DNA of 64,000 nt from Lutraria lutraria (Eukaryota > Mollusca > Bivalvia > Venerida > Mactridae). The notes beneath the pieces are model-generated. The model did no database searches. It was given only the letters and a program-made list of their open reading frames with translations, and had not been told where the DNA came from. The DNA is taken from positions 9,906,603-9,970,602 of the forward strand of contig OZ026840.1 in the NCBI GenBank assembly GCA_964023205.1, in the 5' to 3' direction. Positions 22,268 to 33,333 of the stretch are shown here, in pieces (the stretch's first letter is position 1; each line of letters begins with the position of its first letter). Position numbers and translations under genes: made by a program.

Positions 22268-22589
22268 ACCCATGGACGTTGTTGATAGTGTTACTGATTC
22301 AATTTCACAACAAATTTACAAGTTCTACGAAGATCGACTCTCAACGTTTGACACTTGGTCACCACAGATTACACCCAATAAGGTTCAATTAGCAAAAGCC
22401 GGCTTTTATTATAGCGGTTTCAGTGACAAAGTTGTCTGTTTTTCTTGTGGTGTTAAACTACATCAGTGGCAAAAAACAGACAATCCCTGGGAAGAACACC
22501 TTAAACACTCTGGATATTCCTGTGAAAAGTCTGTAGACTCACATACCCCTATCGGATTTACTACAAATTATCCAATAATCCTTGGTTAG
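22254..22589 (+). CDS. BIR-domain protein, IAP-like (left TIR copy)
   Basis: A 111-aa frame with one baculoviral-IAP-repeat zinc fold. Visible are RLSTFDTW, LAKAGFYYSGFSDKVVCFSC (residues about 46-65), and PWEEHLKHSGYSC. Zinc ligands would be C62, C65, H82 and C90. BIR proteins bind caspases or IAP-binding motifs and block apoptosis; in a virus-like element the likely role is to keep the host cell alive. No RING domain follows. Compared with the right copy, a deletion of about 21-24 bases sits right at the last ligand, shifting the H-to-C spacing from six to seven residues. A frame change then cuts the C-terminus short. Overlaps ORF a by 14 bases. Confidence 0.86.
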   Translation: MMASEPMDVVDSVTDSISQQIYKFYEDRLSTFDTWSPQITPNKVQLAKAGFYYSGFSDKVVCFSCGVKLHQWQKTDNPWEEHLKHSGYSCEKSVDSHTPIGFTTNYPIILG

Positions 22590-22617
22590 ATAACCCACTA
22601 TATAACACTTTTTCAAG

Positions 22618-23019
22618 ATGAATAACTCCACTGCTCATGTAATGATTATGAATTGTTACTTTGATTTTGTGTATGCCAAAGGACTATACGAGTGTCTAGG
22701 AAATATCGTGAAGAAAGAGTGTTACGGGTGTGAAGTAGACCACCAATCACAAATTCAACACTCATGTATTATGAATAATACACGAGAACAAATGTATCAG
22801 TTGTTGTCTGCTGTCAACCAAGATCTTATCCTGCTATCGTGGAAGGAAATCATGGATGATCTCAACATATGTCCTGAACTCCTTGCTGTTCAGAAACTGA
22901 AATTATATGATCAAGACTGGTTAAACACAATGAAAACAGAGCAATGGGAAACTAAAATGAAGAAAATGATTTTGAATATTGTTCATTTAGAGAACAGGTT
23001 ATTTCAAGCAGCTATTTAA
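22618..23019 (+). CDS. Maverick TIR ORF with CxGC...H..HxC motif (left copy)
   Basis: 133-aa protein. A putative zinc site KKECYGCEVDHQSQIQHSC (residues about 33-51) offers Cys, Cys, His, His and Cys ligands. The rest is helical and charged, ending ENRLFQAAI. The same CxGCxxxHxSQxxHxC pattern recurs in proteins of mollusc and cnidarian Maverick-like elements as I recall them, function unknown. The right copy (40504-40833) is clearly related but diverged. It begins just after the BIR frame ends and may originally have been its C-terminal part, since a one-frame shift separates them. Confidence 0.68.
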   Translation: MNNSTAHVMIMNCYFDFVYAKGLYECLGNIVKKECYGCEVDHQSQIQHSCIMNNTREQMYQLLSAVNQDLILLSWKEIMDDLNICPELLAVQKLKLYDQDWLNTMKTEQWETKMKKMILNIVHLENRLFQAAI

Positions 23020-23521
23020 ACTGACACATTATATATATATATATATTGGTGTTTTACATGATTTGTTATTACATAAAACATTTGTATTTCTCATATTTCT
23101 CATTTCTTGTATTGGTTATTGTATTATTAGATGTGCTTTGACAATATTTTAACATATACCTATTCTGTAAATAAATTATATGTATACTATACGCGTGTTT
23201 GTTTTCATTTGCTGTTGTTGTATTTTATCTGATTTCATATCATTACTTATGAACAAACTGGATTAGTATAAATATTTCAAGGTCTATACCATGCCAACTT
23301 ATTTTAATCTGGTCACCTGTTTAAACCACAGTCATAGCCTTGTACACTTCAGTCACTAGAGCATTATTAGCGGGAAACATTAAGGTGAACTGAACAGCTT
23401 ACATATCTGGTCACATTGACCAGCAAATATTAGTTTGAAAATTTAAGTACACAACTTTCATAGTAGTTTGAAGTTTGAATTTGACAATAAAATACAATGC
23501 ATTTACATTTTCATTTTAGTT

Positions 23522-24508
23522 ATGGATAAGCATGAGAAACAGTCAATTCTACAACAGTATTATTACGAAACAAAACACCATAGTGCATTTGCAGGACCAC
23601 AAAAACTTCACCAAATTTTAGAAAAAAAATATCCAAGAATTTTCACATTGTATTTCATCAAAAAAATGTTGAAAAATCAAGACAGTTATTCTCTTTCACA
23701 TGAGCCACGGCATAAATTCAAAACAGCCAGAGTTTTAGTCTCCTTCATTCAACAATTCGATGCTGATTTAACCTCTGTGGAAAACCTGAAAAAATACAAC
23801 GATGGTGTACGCTACCTGTTATTCACAATTGACATATTCACTCGATTTTTGTGGATAAAACCTTTGCTAGATAAAACAGCCAAATCTATTTTACAATCTA
23901 TGAAAGAAATATTTGTAGAGAGAAAACCTTTAAAACTGAGAACAGACAAAGGCTCGGAGTTCAACAACAGATTTTTGAAAAAGTATTTGAAAGAAATCGG
24001 TGTGTATTTTTTTACCACACAAAATATTCCCAAAGCGAACTTTGTTGAACGAGTACAAAAAACAATCAAAGTCAGATTGTACAGAATGATGAGACAAAAT
24101 AGGTCTTATAGATATATTGATGATCTACAAAATATAGTGGATAATTATAACGCTTCACCACATAGAAGTTTAAACAATACACCTCCTAAAGATGTAAACA
24201 AACAAAACGAAGCTGATTTATTTGCTTATATGTACCTAAAAAGACCCAAAAAGAATCAAAAGAAAACCCAGTTTAAATTCAAGAAAAATGACCTAGTGCG
24301 CATTTCACATTTAAAACACGTATTTCGTAGATCCTACCATCAACAGTATACTAGCGAAGTTTTTAAAATAAATAACCGACAATATAATGATGGAATTCCA
24401 ATGTATTCTCTAAAGGATTTAAATAACGAACCCATTTCTGGATTTTTTTACAATTCTGAGCTGCAGAAAGTGGAAAAAGATGAAAATAGTTTATTGACAA
24501 AATTTTGA
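23522..24508 (+). CDS. Maverick retroviral-type integrase
   Basis: DDE strand-transfer enzyme that inserts the linear element DNA. I start at the ATG at 23522 (MDKHEKQSILQQYYYETKHH) because an upstream ATG at 23468 adds only AT-rich residues and TTTTCATTTTAG at 23507-23518 looks like a splice acceptor. The resulting 328-aa protein has an N-terminal helical/zinc-like region (KTKHHSAFAGPQKL-type box) and a core with Asp near 82 (QFDADL), Asp 142 (RTDKGSEF) and Glu 176 (ANFVERVQK), a D,D(33)E spacing. The C-terminal domain is typical of Maverick integrases (KNDLVRISHLKHVFRRSY). The frame is intact with all three acids, unlike most other genes of this copy. A truncated second integrase start lies in the right arm. 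Confidence 0.93.
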   Translation: MDKHEKQSILQQYYYETKHHSAFAGPQKLHQILEKKYPRIFTLYFIKKMLKNQDSYSLSHEPRHKFKTARVLVSFIQQFDADLTSVENLKKYNDGVRYLLFTIDIFTRFLWIKPLLDKTAKSILQSMKEIFVERKPLKLRTDKGSEFNNRFLKKYLKEIGVYFFTTQNIPKANFVERVQKTIKVRLYRMMRQNRSYRYIDDLQNIVDNYNASPHRSLNNTPPKDVNKQNEADLFAYMYLKRPKKNQKKTQFKFKKNDLVRISHLKHVFRRSYHQQYTSEVFKINNRQYNDGIPMYSLKDLNNEPISGFFYNSELQKVEKDENSLLTKF

Positions 24509-24608
24509 AAAAAAGAAAACGAGCTGGGAGATTGGAGTAATTTGTGTCTTGGGATGGATTTCCAGCATCATTTAATTCATGGATTTCAAGCAAAGAAGTT
24601 AAAGAAAC

Positions 24609-25046
24609 ATGATTGTCTATCTACAAAGTGATGAAAGTAATGATTATTTTCCTGAAAATAAACCCTGGCATTTTAAAATACATTTAAAAACACCTCTTAT
24701 TTTTGAGGGAGATTGGAAGGTTGCGTTATTAGAATTCCAAACATCTTAAACATGATACAGTTCCAACCAGACTTTGTTCATTTTTTCCAATATTTGTGGT
24801 GAATGTATATTCAATGGGGAGAAAGTTCCAGTTTTACGACGTGTAACACCAACTAGAAATAACCGATGGGATGTGTGTTTTGATGCACCAATTTATCTAC
24901 CGTTGAAATATTCAGAATTGGTAGAATTCGAAGTTTATATAAAGGACTTGAAGAATAGAGACGCTTCATTCTTACAAGAACCTACATCGATAACACTTCA
25001 GTTTGTTAGAGAAAATGAATTCTGCTCTGTACGTACCAGATCCTAA
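24609..25046 (+). pseudogene. Maverick penton-like minor capsid protein (frameshifted)
   Basis: Starts MIVYLQSDESNDYFPENK at 24609, a start I associate with a conserved Maverick protein often interpreted as the single-jelly-roll penton. A second frame (24774-25046) carries SNICGECIFNGEKVPVLRR, YLPLKYSELVEFEVYIKDL and DASFLQEPTSITLQF. A stop and frame shift near 24750 separate the halves, so this copy is broken. It lies between integrase and the capsid gene, as in other elements. The penton role is inference from family knowledge; the alternative is an unassigned Maverick structural protein. Confidence 0.7.
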
Positions 25047-25185
25047 AAAATGGATAAATTATTTTCAGAAAAAACATCAGATAATTTAAAAATCGATAAC
25101 TTTACTATCAGTTAACTTGTCCCGTTCAAAGTGTGGTGGATAGAGCTAAATCAGAGCCGGACGTATAAATACAGAAACTCCTAGT

Positions 25186-25389
25186 ATGAAAATCATTACC
25201 AAGTCAATCACAAACAAGTCAAGATCAGAGTCAGTTAGTAAACCAAGACATTCGAATAAAAAGAAAAACAAAACGAATAACAACCAAACAAAAACGGGAG
25301 GAAAATCTGGATTAAAAAAGGGGAACAATCTATCTAAAATTGTTAGAAAAATCGTTAAAAAAATCCAAAGAAAAATCAGAGACAGTTGA
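25186..25389 (+). CDS. Small lysine-rich protein, possible core protein
   Basis: 67 codons, extremely basic (runs such as SNKKKNKTNNNQTKTGGKSG and VRKIVKKIQRKIRDS), immediately before the capsid gene. A DNA-condensing or minor virion protein comparable to adenovirus core peptides is possible. Low complexity prevents a family call, and the frame may be the 5' end of a frameshifted longer gene. Confidence 0.45.
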   Translation: MKIITKSITNKSRSESVSKPRHSNKKKNKTNNNQTKTGGKSGLKKGNNLSKIVRKIVKKIQRKIRDS

Positions 25390-25409
25390 AGGACATATTT
25401 GGTTAAACA

Positions 25410-26708
25410 TGTCTGTCTTGACTAGTGAAGCGTTTCATGAGGGGATTCCTGAAGGTTTAATGTTATTCGATCTTCCACCAACACAGGTGGCTGTAAACAA
25501 TGTAACATATCAAGAAATTCGTCCCTCATCTCAAGTGACAGAAGGAAGTCCAATCGAGTTCAGAATTAACACTAACAATTCAATCGAATACATTGATTTG
25601 AAAGGTTCTCAATTGTATGTGAAGCTCAAAGTACTAAAAGCAGATGGAACCAATCTTACTAAAAGCGAAAAAGTTGGACCAGTCAACTTGTTTTTGCAGT
25701 CTTTGTTTTCATCATCGGAAGTGACTCTGCAAAACAAAACGTCTGTGACCTGCAAACAATAACCCTTTATACACCAATCATTAAAACGTTGCTAAATTTA
25801 GATGATGCAACCACAACAACACAATCCTCAACACAGCTATTTTATGCTGATGATCATGACGACCCCGAAGACCCTGATCCTGCTGGTAATAATGGACTAA
25901 CAGTGCGGTCGCAGTACATTGCTGAGTCTAAAGTTTTGGATTTACAAGGACCACTATTCCATGACTTTTTTCAGTTCCCGCGGTACATACTAAACCAGGT
26001 TGATGTGAAATTAAAGTTATACAGATCATCTACATCATTCTCGCTTCTATCAGGGAAGCAAAACCTGCATACAAAATTGATATATTGGACATTATTTTGC
26101 TTGCAAGAAATGTTTCTGTATCTACATCAGTGATTTATGCTCACAATGAAATGTTGCAACATACTAACGCAAAATACATTTACCCAAAAACAGATACGCG
26201 AATACAAAGCATTGCACCTGGAAGCACAACCTTTCACTGGGAAAACGTATTTCAGGGACAAAAACCAGACAAAGTAGTGGTTGGTTTTGTCAAGTCATTG
26301 AGCACGTTTGGCAATTATATAACAAACCCATTTGACTTTTTGAATTGTAACATCACATCTATATGTTTATATGCTGATGGAATGCCAGTGATGGGTAATC
26401 CATTAAAACTAGATTTTAACAATGGTGCATCTATTACTAGAGCATACGCCAATTTGTTTATTTTAACCAACAAATGGAATAAGAATGACGGCTTAAGCAT
26501 TAGAAGAGAGCAATTTGTTAGGGGTTCAACTTTATTTGCATTTGATATGAATCCCTATTTTCACGACTTCATACCGCTTCTTTAAACTGGAAATGTGAAA
26601 CTTGAAGTTCAATTCGGAACACCACTGAATGAAACAATATCCTGTATTGTGTTCAGTGAATCAATTGGTTATTTTGAAATTAGGAAAGATAGAGATGTTA
26701 TTATGTAA
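25410..26708 (+). pseudogene. Maverick major capsid protein (hexon-type, frameshifted)
   Basis: Structural shell protein of double-jelly-roll type in this class. Pieces in order: MSVLTSEAFHEGIPEGLMLF (25410), IEYIDLKGSQLYVKLKVLKA, LFSSSEVTLQNK, then after a frame change near 25745 SQYIAESKVLDLQGPLFHDF. After a second change near 26090 come IYPKTDTRIQSIAPGSTTFH and FDFLNCNITSICLYADGMPV. A stop at 26583 is followed by in-frame GNVKLEVQFGTPL and the end ...ESIGYFEIRKDRDVIM at 26706-26708. Total length about 430 codons fits the family. At least two frame breaks and one stop show it cannot make a normal capsid. Confidence 0.85.
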
Positions 26709-26904
26709 ACATTCTTGATAATTATATTGTGATTAGTGTAAATATTTGTGTGTAAATAGATTTATGTTATTATGTATTCTATGCATCAAATGTATTTTAT
26801 AATTAACCAATAAATTTAAAATGAATAAAATTGTTTTTGTTATTATTTTTCTATAAATCATTTAACTGTTTTAAGGTAAAATCATTTTGTGTTATGGCAC
26901 CATC

Positions 26905-27144
26905 ATGGAAGCATTAAAATTTATTACACCTGCCATTTGTATTGTTGCTGGTAAGTTCATCTTCGGGAAAATCTACAATAGTTTTTGAGATTTTAAAAAA
27001 TAGCAAGGTCATGTTCACAGAACACCCAGTACAGATCATTTATGCTTATGGTGTGTGGCAGAACAAATTTACAGAAATGCAACAAATTATTACAAATATC
27101 GAATTCTTTGATGGATTACCAACAAAAGAGAACTTAGAATCCTG
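26905..27144 (+). pseudogene. Maverick packaging ATPase, 5' part
   Basis: FtsK/HerA-type DNA-packaging ATPase. From an ATG at 26905 (MEALKFITPAICIVAG) a frame shift near 26950 leads to the Walker A/P-loop SSSGKSTIVFEILKN, then VQIIYAYGVWQNKFTEM and FFDGLPTKENLESW. The reading frame ends at 27144, where the Harbinger transposon begins; its other half resumes at 32284. The P-loop residues are intact although the frame before it is broken. Confidence 0.85.
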
Positions 27145-27337
27145 GAGTGCGTTTCATTAAAATTCCTAAGTCAGTATTTTATCCTAAGTCCAATTTTTTT
27201 ACCTAAGTGCGTTTCATCAAAATTCCTAGGAATGCTCTTAAGAGCAAAATAGCACCTAACCCTAGGACAGGTCTAGGGCTGTCCTAAGTGCAAATTTTGT
27301 TCTAAACAAATGCATTTTGGGATAACTTAAAACAACA

Positions 27338-27559
27338 ATGGCCGCGTTAGTCGCAATAATAGGCAACAGGAGGAGGCGAATTATTCGTAGGGAAAGGGTT
27401 TTTAGGGACCATACACAAGATCTTGATGCACTGTCCGACAGGGAGCTGATCGCTAGGTACAGATTCAATCGGGCAGTGATTTGGGAAATTACCAATGAAT
27501 TAAAAGATGACATTATACTGCCATCAAATAGAGGAGGTCATGTAATTCCACCTCACATA
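27338..27559 (+). pseudogene. Harbinger transposase, N-terminal exon only
   Basis: ATG at 27338 opens 74 codons with RERVFRDHTQDLDALSDREL and IARYRFNRAVIWEITNEL, the recognisable N-terminal region of HARBI1-type transposases. It closes at a clean splice donor (CATACAG|GTATCT at 27560). The expected catalytic exons with the DDE triad cannot be found before the tail of the minus-strand gene at 28480 or beyond. The gene is therefore truncated, most likely by internal deletion. Confidence 0.78.
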
Positions 27560-28479
27560 CAGGTATCTGTCCAACATTGTCCGTTAATTTCCGTTTCAAT
27601 AGTCTTTCTGTAGTTTATCAATCTTTCGTGGTGTTTCATGTGTGGTCGTTCGAGCGTAACTGATCTTGACGGCGGAAGTTGACATTTTGTGACGACTATA
27701 GTTTATTATTATTCACATTTTGCTGTGTCTATGGTCTTTTTACGTTGTATTGTCAACACTAATATTAAATGTAACACATTTGATGCAAATGACAAACATT
27801 TAATGATTGTCTAATGTCTTAGTTAAACTTTATATTCGAAATCACGTGAACGCTACAAGTATACGGACATACTGGTTTTCGGCTGTTTATAAAACATGAA
27901 TGAAATATTCCAAAAACTATCTGTTATTTTATATACCCTAAAGGCAATATTGTTCCGTAATTAACTTAATATTCTTAGGATTTAATACATGTAATATTTA
28001 TACTTTCTGTTAACAGCAAATCATTTTCGCATGTAAACAAATCTGAAACCAATGTCGAAGAGTTTGTACTTTTTGCTGTAAAGTTTAAACCAAATATATG
28101 TATAGGTCTTTGTTTAAACCTTGTTTTATTAATGAACATTTATTTCATGTAAATATCAATAAGTTAAATACAACACGGGCCATTTTTGCTAGGCATCTAT
28201 GCGTCCATCACTGTACACGTGATCATGTGCGCAATAAATCATAAATTTGCTTTTTTAAAATTATTGTATAACATAAACACAAACACAAAACCTAGCATAC
28301 ACGAATGAAGCATGTACTGTAACAATGAACTTTAGGACCATTTCAAGTATTGGTAAAAATATGTAGTTTCCACTTCATCAATGAAAATGTGTGTTAAGTA
28401 TGACATGAAATTATGACATAGTAAATGATTTTGTAGTACGCCTACTACAGCTTTATCAAAAATGATTATTGGAACTCAC

Positions 28480-31400
28480 TTGCATATGAATATATTGATG
28501 AAGTCAAATCATTTGGATAATTTATCTTCGAAGTATTGTTTGCAATTCTGAAGAAAAACATGTGAAATTTAATAATAAGTATTATCCTACATCTCATGGA
28601 CAGTTAAATAATTGAATCACTAGTCTTACTTATTTCACAAGTATTATACGTTAGTATTACCTTCATCACTCTTGACAAAATTGGAGCATTTACGCTTCTC
28701 AGGATTTTTTGTTTTATGCCAAGAAGTGCTGGCAATGTTGACTGTGCTGTCTTCATCTCCACTTCCTATTGAAAAGATTTTTTGTCAAAATTATTTAAAT
28801 CAAATTGTTTGTAAGTGGTACATAGACCTCCAGCCCCTCACACAAACATCATAGTAAACAAATACAAGATCAACAGCATAACATACATCACTTCTAGTAG
28901 CATGACGTGTGTAAAATTAACAATATAATGTCAGGGCTTTTTTTCACAGGTAGGGGAAGGGGCCTTTTCTTTAAATTTGGGGAAAAATAACACATAATTT
29001 TTTCCAAAGGGGAAGAAACAACTTGATGTAAATTGAATTTTAGGGGAAAACTGCATGATTTTAAAGAATTTTCCTGAGGGGAAGACGCCTATGAACGGCC
29101 CCTGCTACAGAAGGAAAAAAAGCCTTGAATGTATACATGACATGTATATAATAAGGCCAAGGGGTGACAGGACATTAAGAATTTCCCTTTTCCTGTCATT
29201 AGCATAGTGAATATATGTACATGCAGCTGTATTTATTAATCAGTTTTTAATTTTTTATGACCGGAGGATATACTACTTATTAATAGAAGAATGAATCCAT
29301 AATTTTCTTGGAATTTACGCTTGTCCAACGTCCTGGAACACTTATACCTTAGAAAAATATACTTGAAATAAATCATTAACTAAGAAAAGTAAAGTTTTTG
29401 CTGAACAAAAAAATCTAACATACTTAACATCCATAACTGTAATAAACTGTCATTGGTATTTTTAATTTACTTCAGCATAAAAAGTGCCATTCAAAATCTT
29501 GTAAATATTGTATACACTTAATAACTCTTATTTTTAGTCTTTTCATAGTTCATACTTTGGTAAATAATACAGTGGTCGAAATAGTCCACAGTCAAGAAAT
29601 GGGCATCAAGTGGAAATTGAACTCTTTTAAGTTCCTTCAGGCTTTGATACAACCAGTACATTTATAAGTGATTTTGTTTCATTTTTACTGAAATATTTGG
29701 TAATTTCTCTAATAAAAGCATGTTATTCTTCAAAGAATGTAAATGGATTAATTACAGCATAACTTGTGATTAAATATAATGGATTTAACTTTATTTAGTA
29801 TTTCTTCACTTACCATTCTCCAAAGAAGACACAGAAGCAGGCATGGACGGTCCTGTACAGCTGCATGGATTTTGAGTACTCTCATGAATCCCTTCAAAGA
29901 AAAGTTGTTGAGTGACGTACTACACTTAATTTTGTAGTTAAAGAAAAATAGAAACATTGTGCAATTGATTGTTGAATGAATACTAGAATAAACCATCGAA
30001 ATCAATTTTAGTATGCTGCAACCAATAATTATGAAAATAACTGTCTACATTATTTGAACTGACAGTTAATCCAGTCAAAGAAAGGGACAAAAATTCACTT
30101 TGTTCATAAAGATCTGGTTATTTATTAGAACTTACCAGATTCCAACCCAGCATCTATACCATTCAACATGGTCTTTGGAATGATAGTCAGTGCCTAAAAG
30201 AATAATAAAATATGCATGTAATTGTTATGTCTTATAACAAGGCACATAAGTTTAATAAGTAGCATAATCATTGCATTTGTTTTCAATTAGTAATTATACT
30301 TGGAAATGCATGACAAAAAATATGTTAATGAAAGAGCTGTAATGCAAAAAACAAATATACTGTACTATTCATATATGCATAATTATGTTTTCAACAATGG
30401 AAACATTCATAAACAATGCTTACTGACTTTTCCACTTCGGATAAATCCTTAGGGCCTGGTCCTCCGCCAGTGCCCGCCACAACTTTCCGTCTTTCGCTTT
30501 CTTTAGCTTTTACTGTGGACTGGAAAGATTGCCACTTTTTTGGTCTCTTTTATTGACCGGTTGGTGCGACTTACTGCGTTTACTCTGAAGGAGATCAAAG
30601 ATACTATACCATATTGTCACTGTGTTCTTTTACTAGAGCTACATTTTATATATTCAATTTAAGACAATATATTGAGGAAAACTTCATTTTCATTAAGTGA
30701 CTTAATCATTCTAAAACCATAAACAAATGACATGAAATGTGATGAAGTGATATGATATAATTATGATATGAAAATGATGCATATATTCAGCAGCTGTGGT
30801 GAGCCTCGAAGTCCCCACACACTATGAGAGTCTTGTTAACCATGGGCAACCATCTAGGCCTATATTTCAAATGCAACAGAAGCATAAGAACAAAAATGAT
30901 TTTCTGTTATCAGGCCATTATCGAAGGCAGGAGCTATAAACTTATTCACAACATCACCAAACAGTTGTCATTCCTTGCTGTACTTTTGTTCACTTAAACA
31001 ATTTCATACAAGAAAAGGCATTTTACCTGTGAGTCGACAGCTGATATTCAGTTGCAGAGGTCCGAGAGAGATCAACTGATGATGTATAGTACCACCATGG
31101 TAAAGAATATACTTACAAATTCAAACATATGTACAGTAGTGATATGAAACGGTATGAATTAATATAAAATGATATGAAATGGTATGACTGATATGAAAAG
31201 GAAATGCATACATTCAGCAGCTATGGTGAGCCCCAAGGTCCCTACACACTAGGGGAGCCTTGTTAACTAACCATATCCATTGTTAATGCACAACAAGGTG
31301 AGATGAAAAATGGATAATGGTCGGGGGAAGTCTAAGTAACTAAGTAAATACAAAATTAACATACAATTTGTTCAAAGATAACTAATAAGAAACGCAAATC

Positions 31401-32064
31401 TACACTAGATTAGATTTCAGAGATATAAAGGTTTGTATCATCTACAGTTCTGAGACTTCCCCAACCCAATACGATGATGTGTGAGTGAACCGTCTACCTT
31501 AGCACTATGTTACAAAGCACCATAGCATATGCTTAGGTAGCTAATGGGTTAAGGGCAACATACAGCTGAGTAGAACATGTAAAACAGTGAATGCTTATAC
31601 ATAATTATTGCTCAAAACATTCGTGTATACAAATTGACTTCAATGTGATCTTATTACCATGAAATACATATAGGTAAAAATACACGCACTTACACTTGCT
31701 ATCGTCAACAACTTCGAACGTTAAAATCAATTGACAGACAAATGCACACAAAGGGAAGTAATCACCGTTATAAACAGACCAGCTATTGCACCAACGTCAT
31801 TGCTTACATTTGACATAAATGAAGGTAGCTACGGACACTCAAATTATTAATTTTTTATTGCATTCAGACATATGATACTTATATTTTGCATACGTACCTT
31901 GTCAATACCGCTTCCCAGGTCTTCGCCTTCCTTTCGGCGGTAACGGACAACGACAATTTCCCCGTAAGGATATCCCGATTGTCCGCTACCGCCTGCACCA
32001 AAACTTGCACCTCCTCTTTCTCCCAGTTGTTTTTACGCTTGTAAAGCTGATCTTGTGATTCCAT
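28480..32064 (-). pseudogene. Harbinger Myb/SANT-like DNA-binding protein, multi-exon
   Basis: Second protein of Harbinger elements; it binds the ends and takes the transposase to the nucleus. Six exons can be read on the minus strand by GT-AG borders: 31898-32064 (MESQDQLYKRKNNWEKEEVQ, the Myb/SANT-MADF start), 30424-30584, 30136-30193 (ALTIIPKTMLNGIDAGLES), 29814-29891, 28661-28765 and 28480-28547. Exon 2 carries the VNAVSRTNRSIKE block. After a one-base shift it reads KKWQSFQSTVKAKESERRK and TGGGPGPKDLS, as in NAIF1-like proteins. That shift breaks the ORF. Later exons are low-complexity Ser/Thr-rich, and the last boundaries are weaker. The start is the ATG at 32064; an in-frame upstream ATG at 32154 is less likely. 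Confidence 0.72.
30775..31270. repeat. Diverged direct duplication in the Harbinger intron
   Basis: CATATTCAGCAGCTGTGGTG near 30781 and the next 55 bases recur near 31207 (CATACATTCAGCAGCTATGG) with about 15% differences, including CACACTA and TTGTTAAC words. Lies between exons 1 and 2 of the Myb/SANT gene. Confidence 0.7.
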
Positions 32065-32283
32065 TGTTGCAGTTATAATGTAGCAGACGACTGACAGCGC
32101 GAACGCGTAAGAATACCGGATGTTGACACTTAGCGGTGCCATTTTTATCTCCATTTGAAGAGTAGCTCGTAAGTCAAAATTTAACTTAAGAACGGTTGTT
32201 GAAACGCACCTAGGACGAATCCTAGGATGATCCTAGGAACGTTCCTAAGTCAGTTATCCTAAGAATTTTAATGAAACGCACTC

Positions 32284-32685
32284 CTGGTCTTTAGATAGTA
32301 AACATCGCATTTTAATTTTAGATGATTTGATGAGTGTTGCATTGGATTTATTTACAAAACATAGTCACCACATGAATTTTTCAGTGTTTTTTATTGTACA
32401 AAATTTATTTTCTGGGGGGAAATATTTTAGATGTATTTCACTACAAGCACATTACTTTATTTTGTTTAAAAACAGACGAGATGAACAGCAAATACACACA
32501 TTTGCAAGACAATATTATTGTTTCCTTCGAACATACGTTATTTCATGGATGCTTACAAGAAAGCAACGCAAGAAAAATATTCATATTTGCTCATAGATAT
32601 AAGCCCACATAGCAACCCAGAGTATTCATTACGAAGTCATATTTTACCAGGACAAGTTGTCAATATATTTATTCCTAAAAAATGA
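32284..32685 (+). pseudogene. Maverick packaging ATPase, 3' part
   Basis: Continuation after the Harbinger. Walker B appears as RILILDDLM (about 32303-32329), followed by FFIVQNLFSGGKYFR, the glutamine/arginine sensor-like region, and a frame ending VVNIFIPKK at TGA 32683-32685. Frame changes occur near 32470 and 32600. The terminal TGA overlaps the ATG of the next gene (ATGA at 32682), a compact viral arrangement. Confidence 0.82.
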
Positions 32686-32968
32686 GTACAAGAAAGAAAA
32701 AGAGTTTGTTATACTGTTACTCTCAACCACAAGAAATCAACAAATTGCATTAATCAAAAGTATTACAAATCGTCAAATGCAAGCACTTGTGCAGATTGTG
32801 TATAACGTCATTCATGGATTTCGAGCTCTACCTGAACAGGATAAAAAGAAGTTGCAACGACATAAAACAACTATTCGACAATTTATCATCAAACGTGTAT
32901 CCACAAAAAGAAGAAAGGAATTACTTACAAAATATTTAAAATATTTTCCCATGGTAAAAGAATTATAA
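32682..32968 (+). pseudogene. Conserved small basic Maverick protein
   Basis: Starts MSTRKKK at 32682 overlapping the ATPase stop. After a one-base slip in an A-run near 32700 it continues STTRNQQIALIKSITNRQMQ and KKLQRHKTTIRQFIIKRVST. It is about 95 codons, very basic and helical. Proteins with the same Q-I-A-L..I-T..Q..AL pattern precede the coiled-coil and polymerase genes in other Maverick-like elements as I recall them; role unknown, perhaps virion DNA binding. The stop overlaps the next ATG (TAATG at 32966). Confidence 0.68.
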
Positions 32969-33333
32969 TGGCCGAAGAAATGACATTAGTATCTAAACAC
33001 AAGTATGAACAGTTATTACAAGAATTGAAACAATTAAAGACTGAACAAATATCGACAGAAAAAAACCCAGAAAATTATAAACAAACCAAGGAAAACGTTG
33101 AAAAAAATATAGAAAATAGTGAAAAAACTCTGCATTATGTGGAAAAAAATATCAATGAAAAAACACAGAAAAACCTCGGCTTTTTGTTGAAAAAAGTTTT
33201 GATAAATTATTTTCGTCTAAGCAATCACAGGCAAACAAAACATTGCAAGGTCAGTCTGATAAATTTGAACATCAAAACCCTCATATTTCAGTCAACGTTT
33301 TCGGATTTGAAGATAAAGAAATCTTTCCCATGA
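32968..33333 (+). pseudogene. Coiled-coil Maverick protein, frameshifted
   Basis: MAEEMTLVSKHKYEQLLQEL begins a Glu/Lys-rich coiled coil (residues about 1-70) with repeated ENxEK units. Near 33165 the better reading moves to another frame (KPRLFVEKSFDKLFSSKQSQ), which runs without a stop into the polymerase frame at 33243. The gene therefore either once ended near there or was fused to polB. No homology-based function; typical neighbour of polB in these elements. Confidence 0.6.

Larger units (their letters stand above)
21530..23019. repeat. Maverick left terminal inverted repeat
   Basis: Pairs with 40504-42015. The outer kilobase (21530 to about 22560) is nearly identical to its partner, with only scattered substitutions. 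From about 22500 inward the arms differ by small indels and many substitutions yet still encode related ORFs. Homology continues weakly up to the integrase N-terminus (39490-39700 on the right). The arm contains a promoter-like TATA, a 5'-UTR intron and three ORFs. Confidence 0.9.
27145..32283. mobile_element. Harbinger-type DNA transposon inserted in the Maverick ATPase
   Basis: Ends GAGTGCGTTTCATTAAAATT (27145) and, inverted, AATTTTAATGAAACGCACTC (to 32283). A CTG on each side (27142-27144, 32284-32286) fits the 3-bp duplication of PIF/Harbinger elements, and taking the element out rejoins the ATPase frame at SW|SLDSK. A second TIR-like block (AAGTGCGTTTCATCAAAATT) occurs inside the left end at 27203-27222. 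The element has the two-gene Harbinger layout: transposase start on the plus strand, Myb/SANT partner on the minus strand. I find no DDE catalytic exons, so it is probably non-autonomous. Confidence 0.9.
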
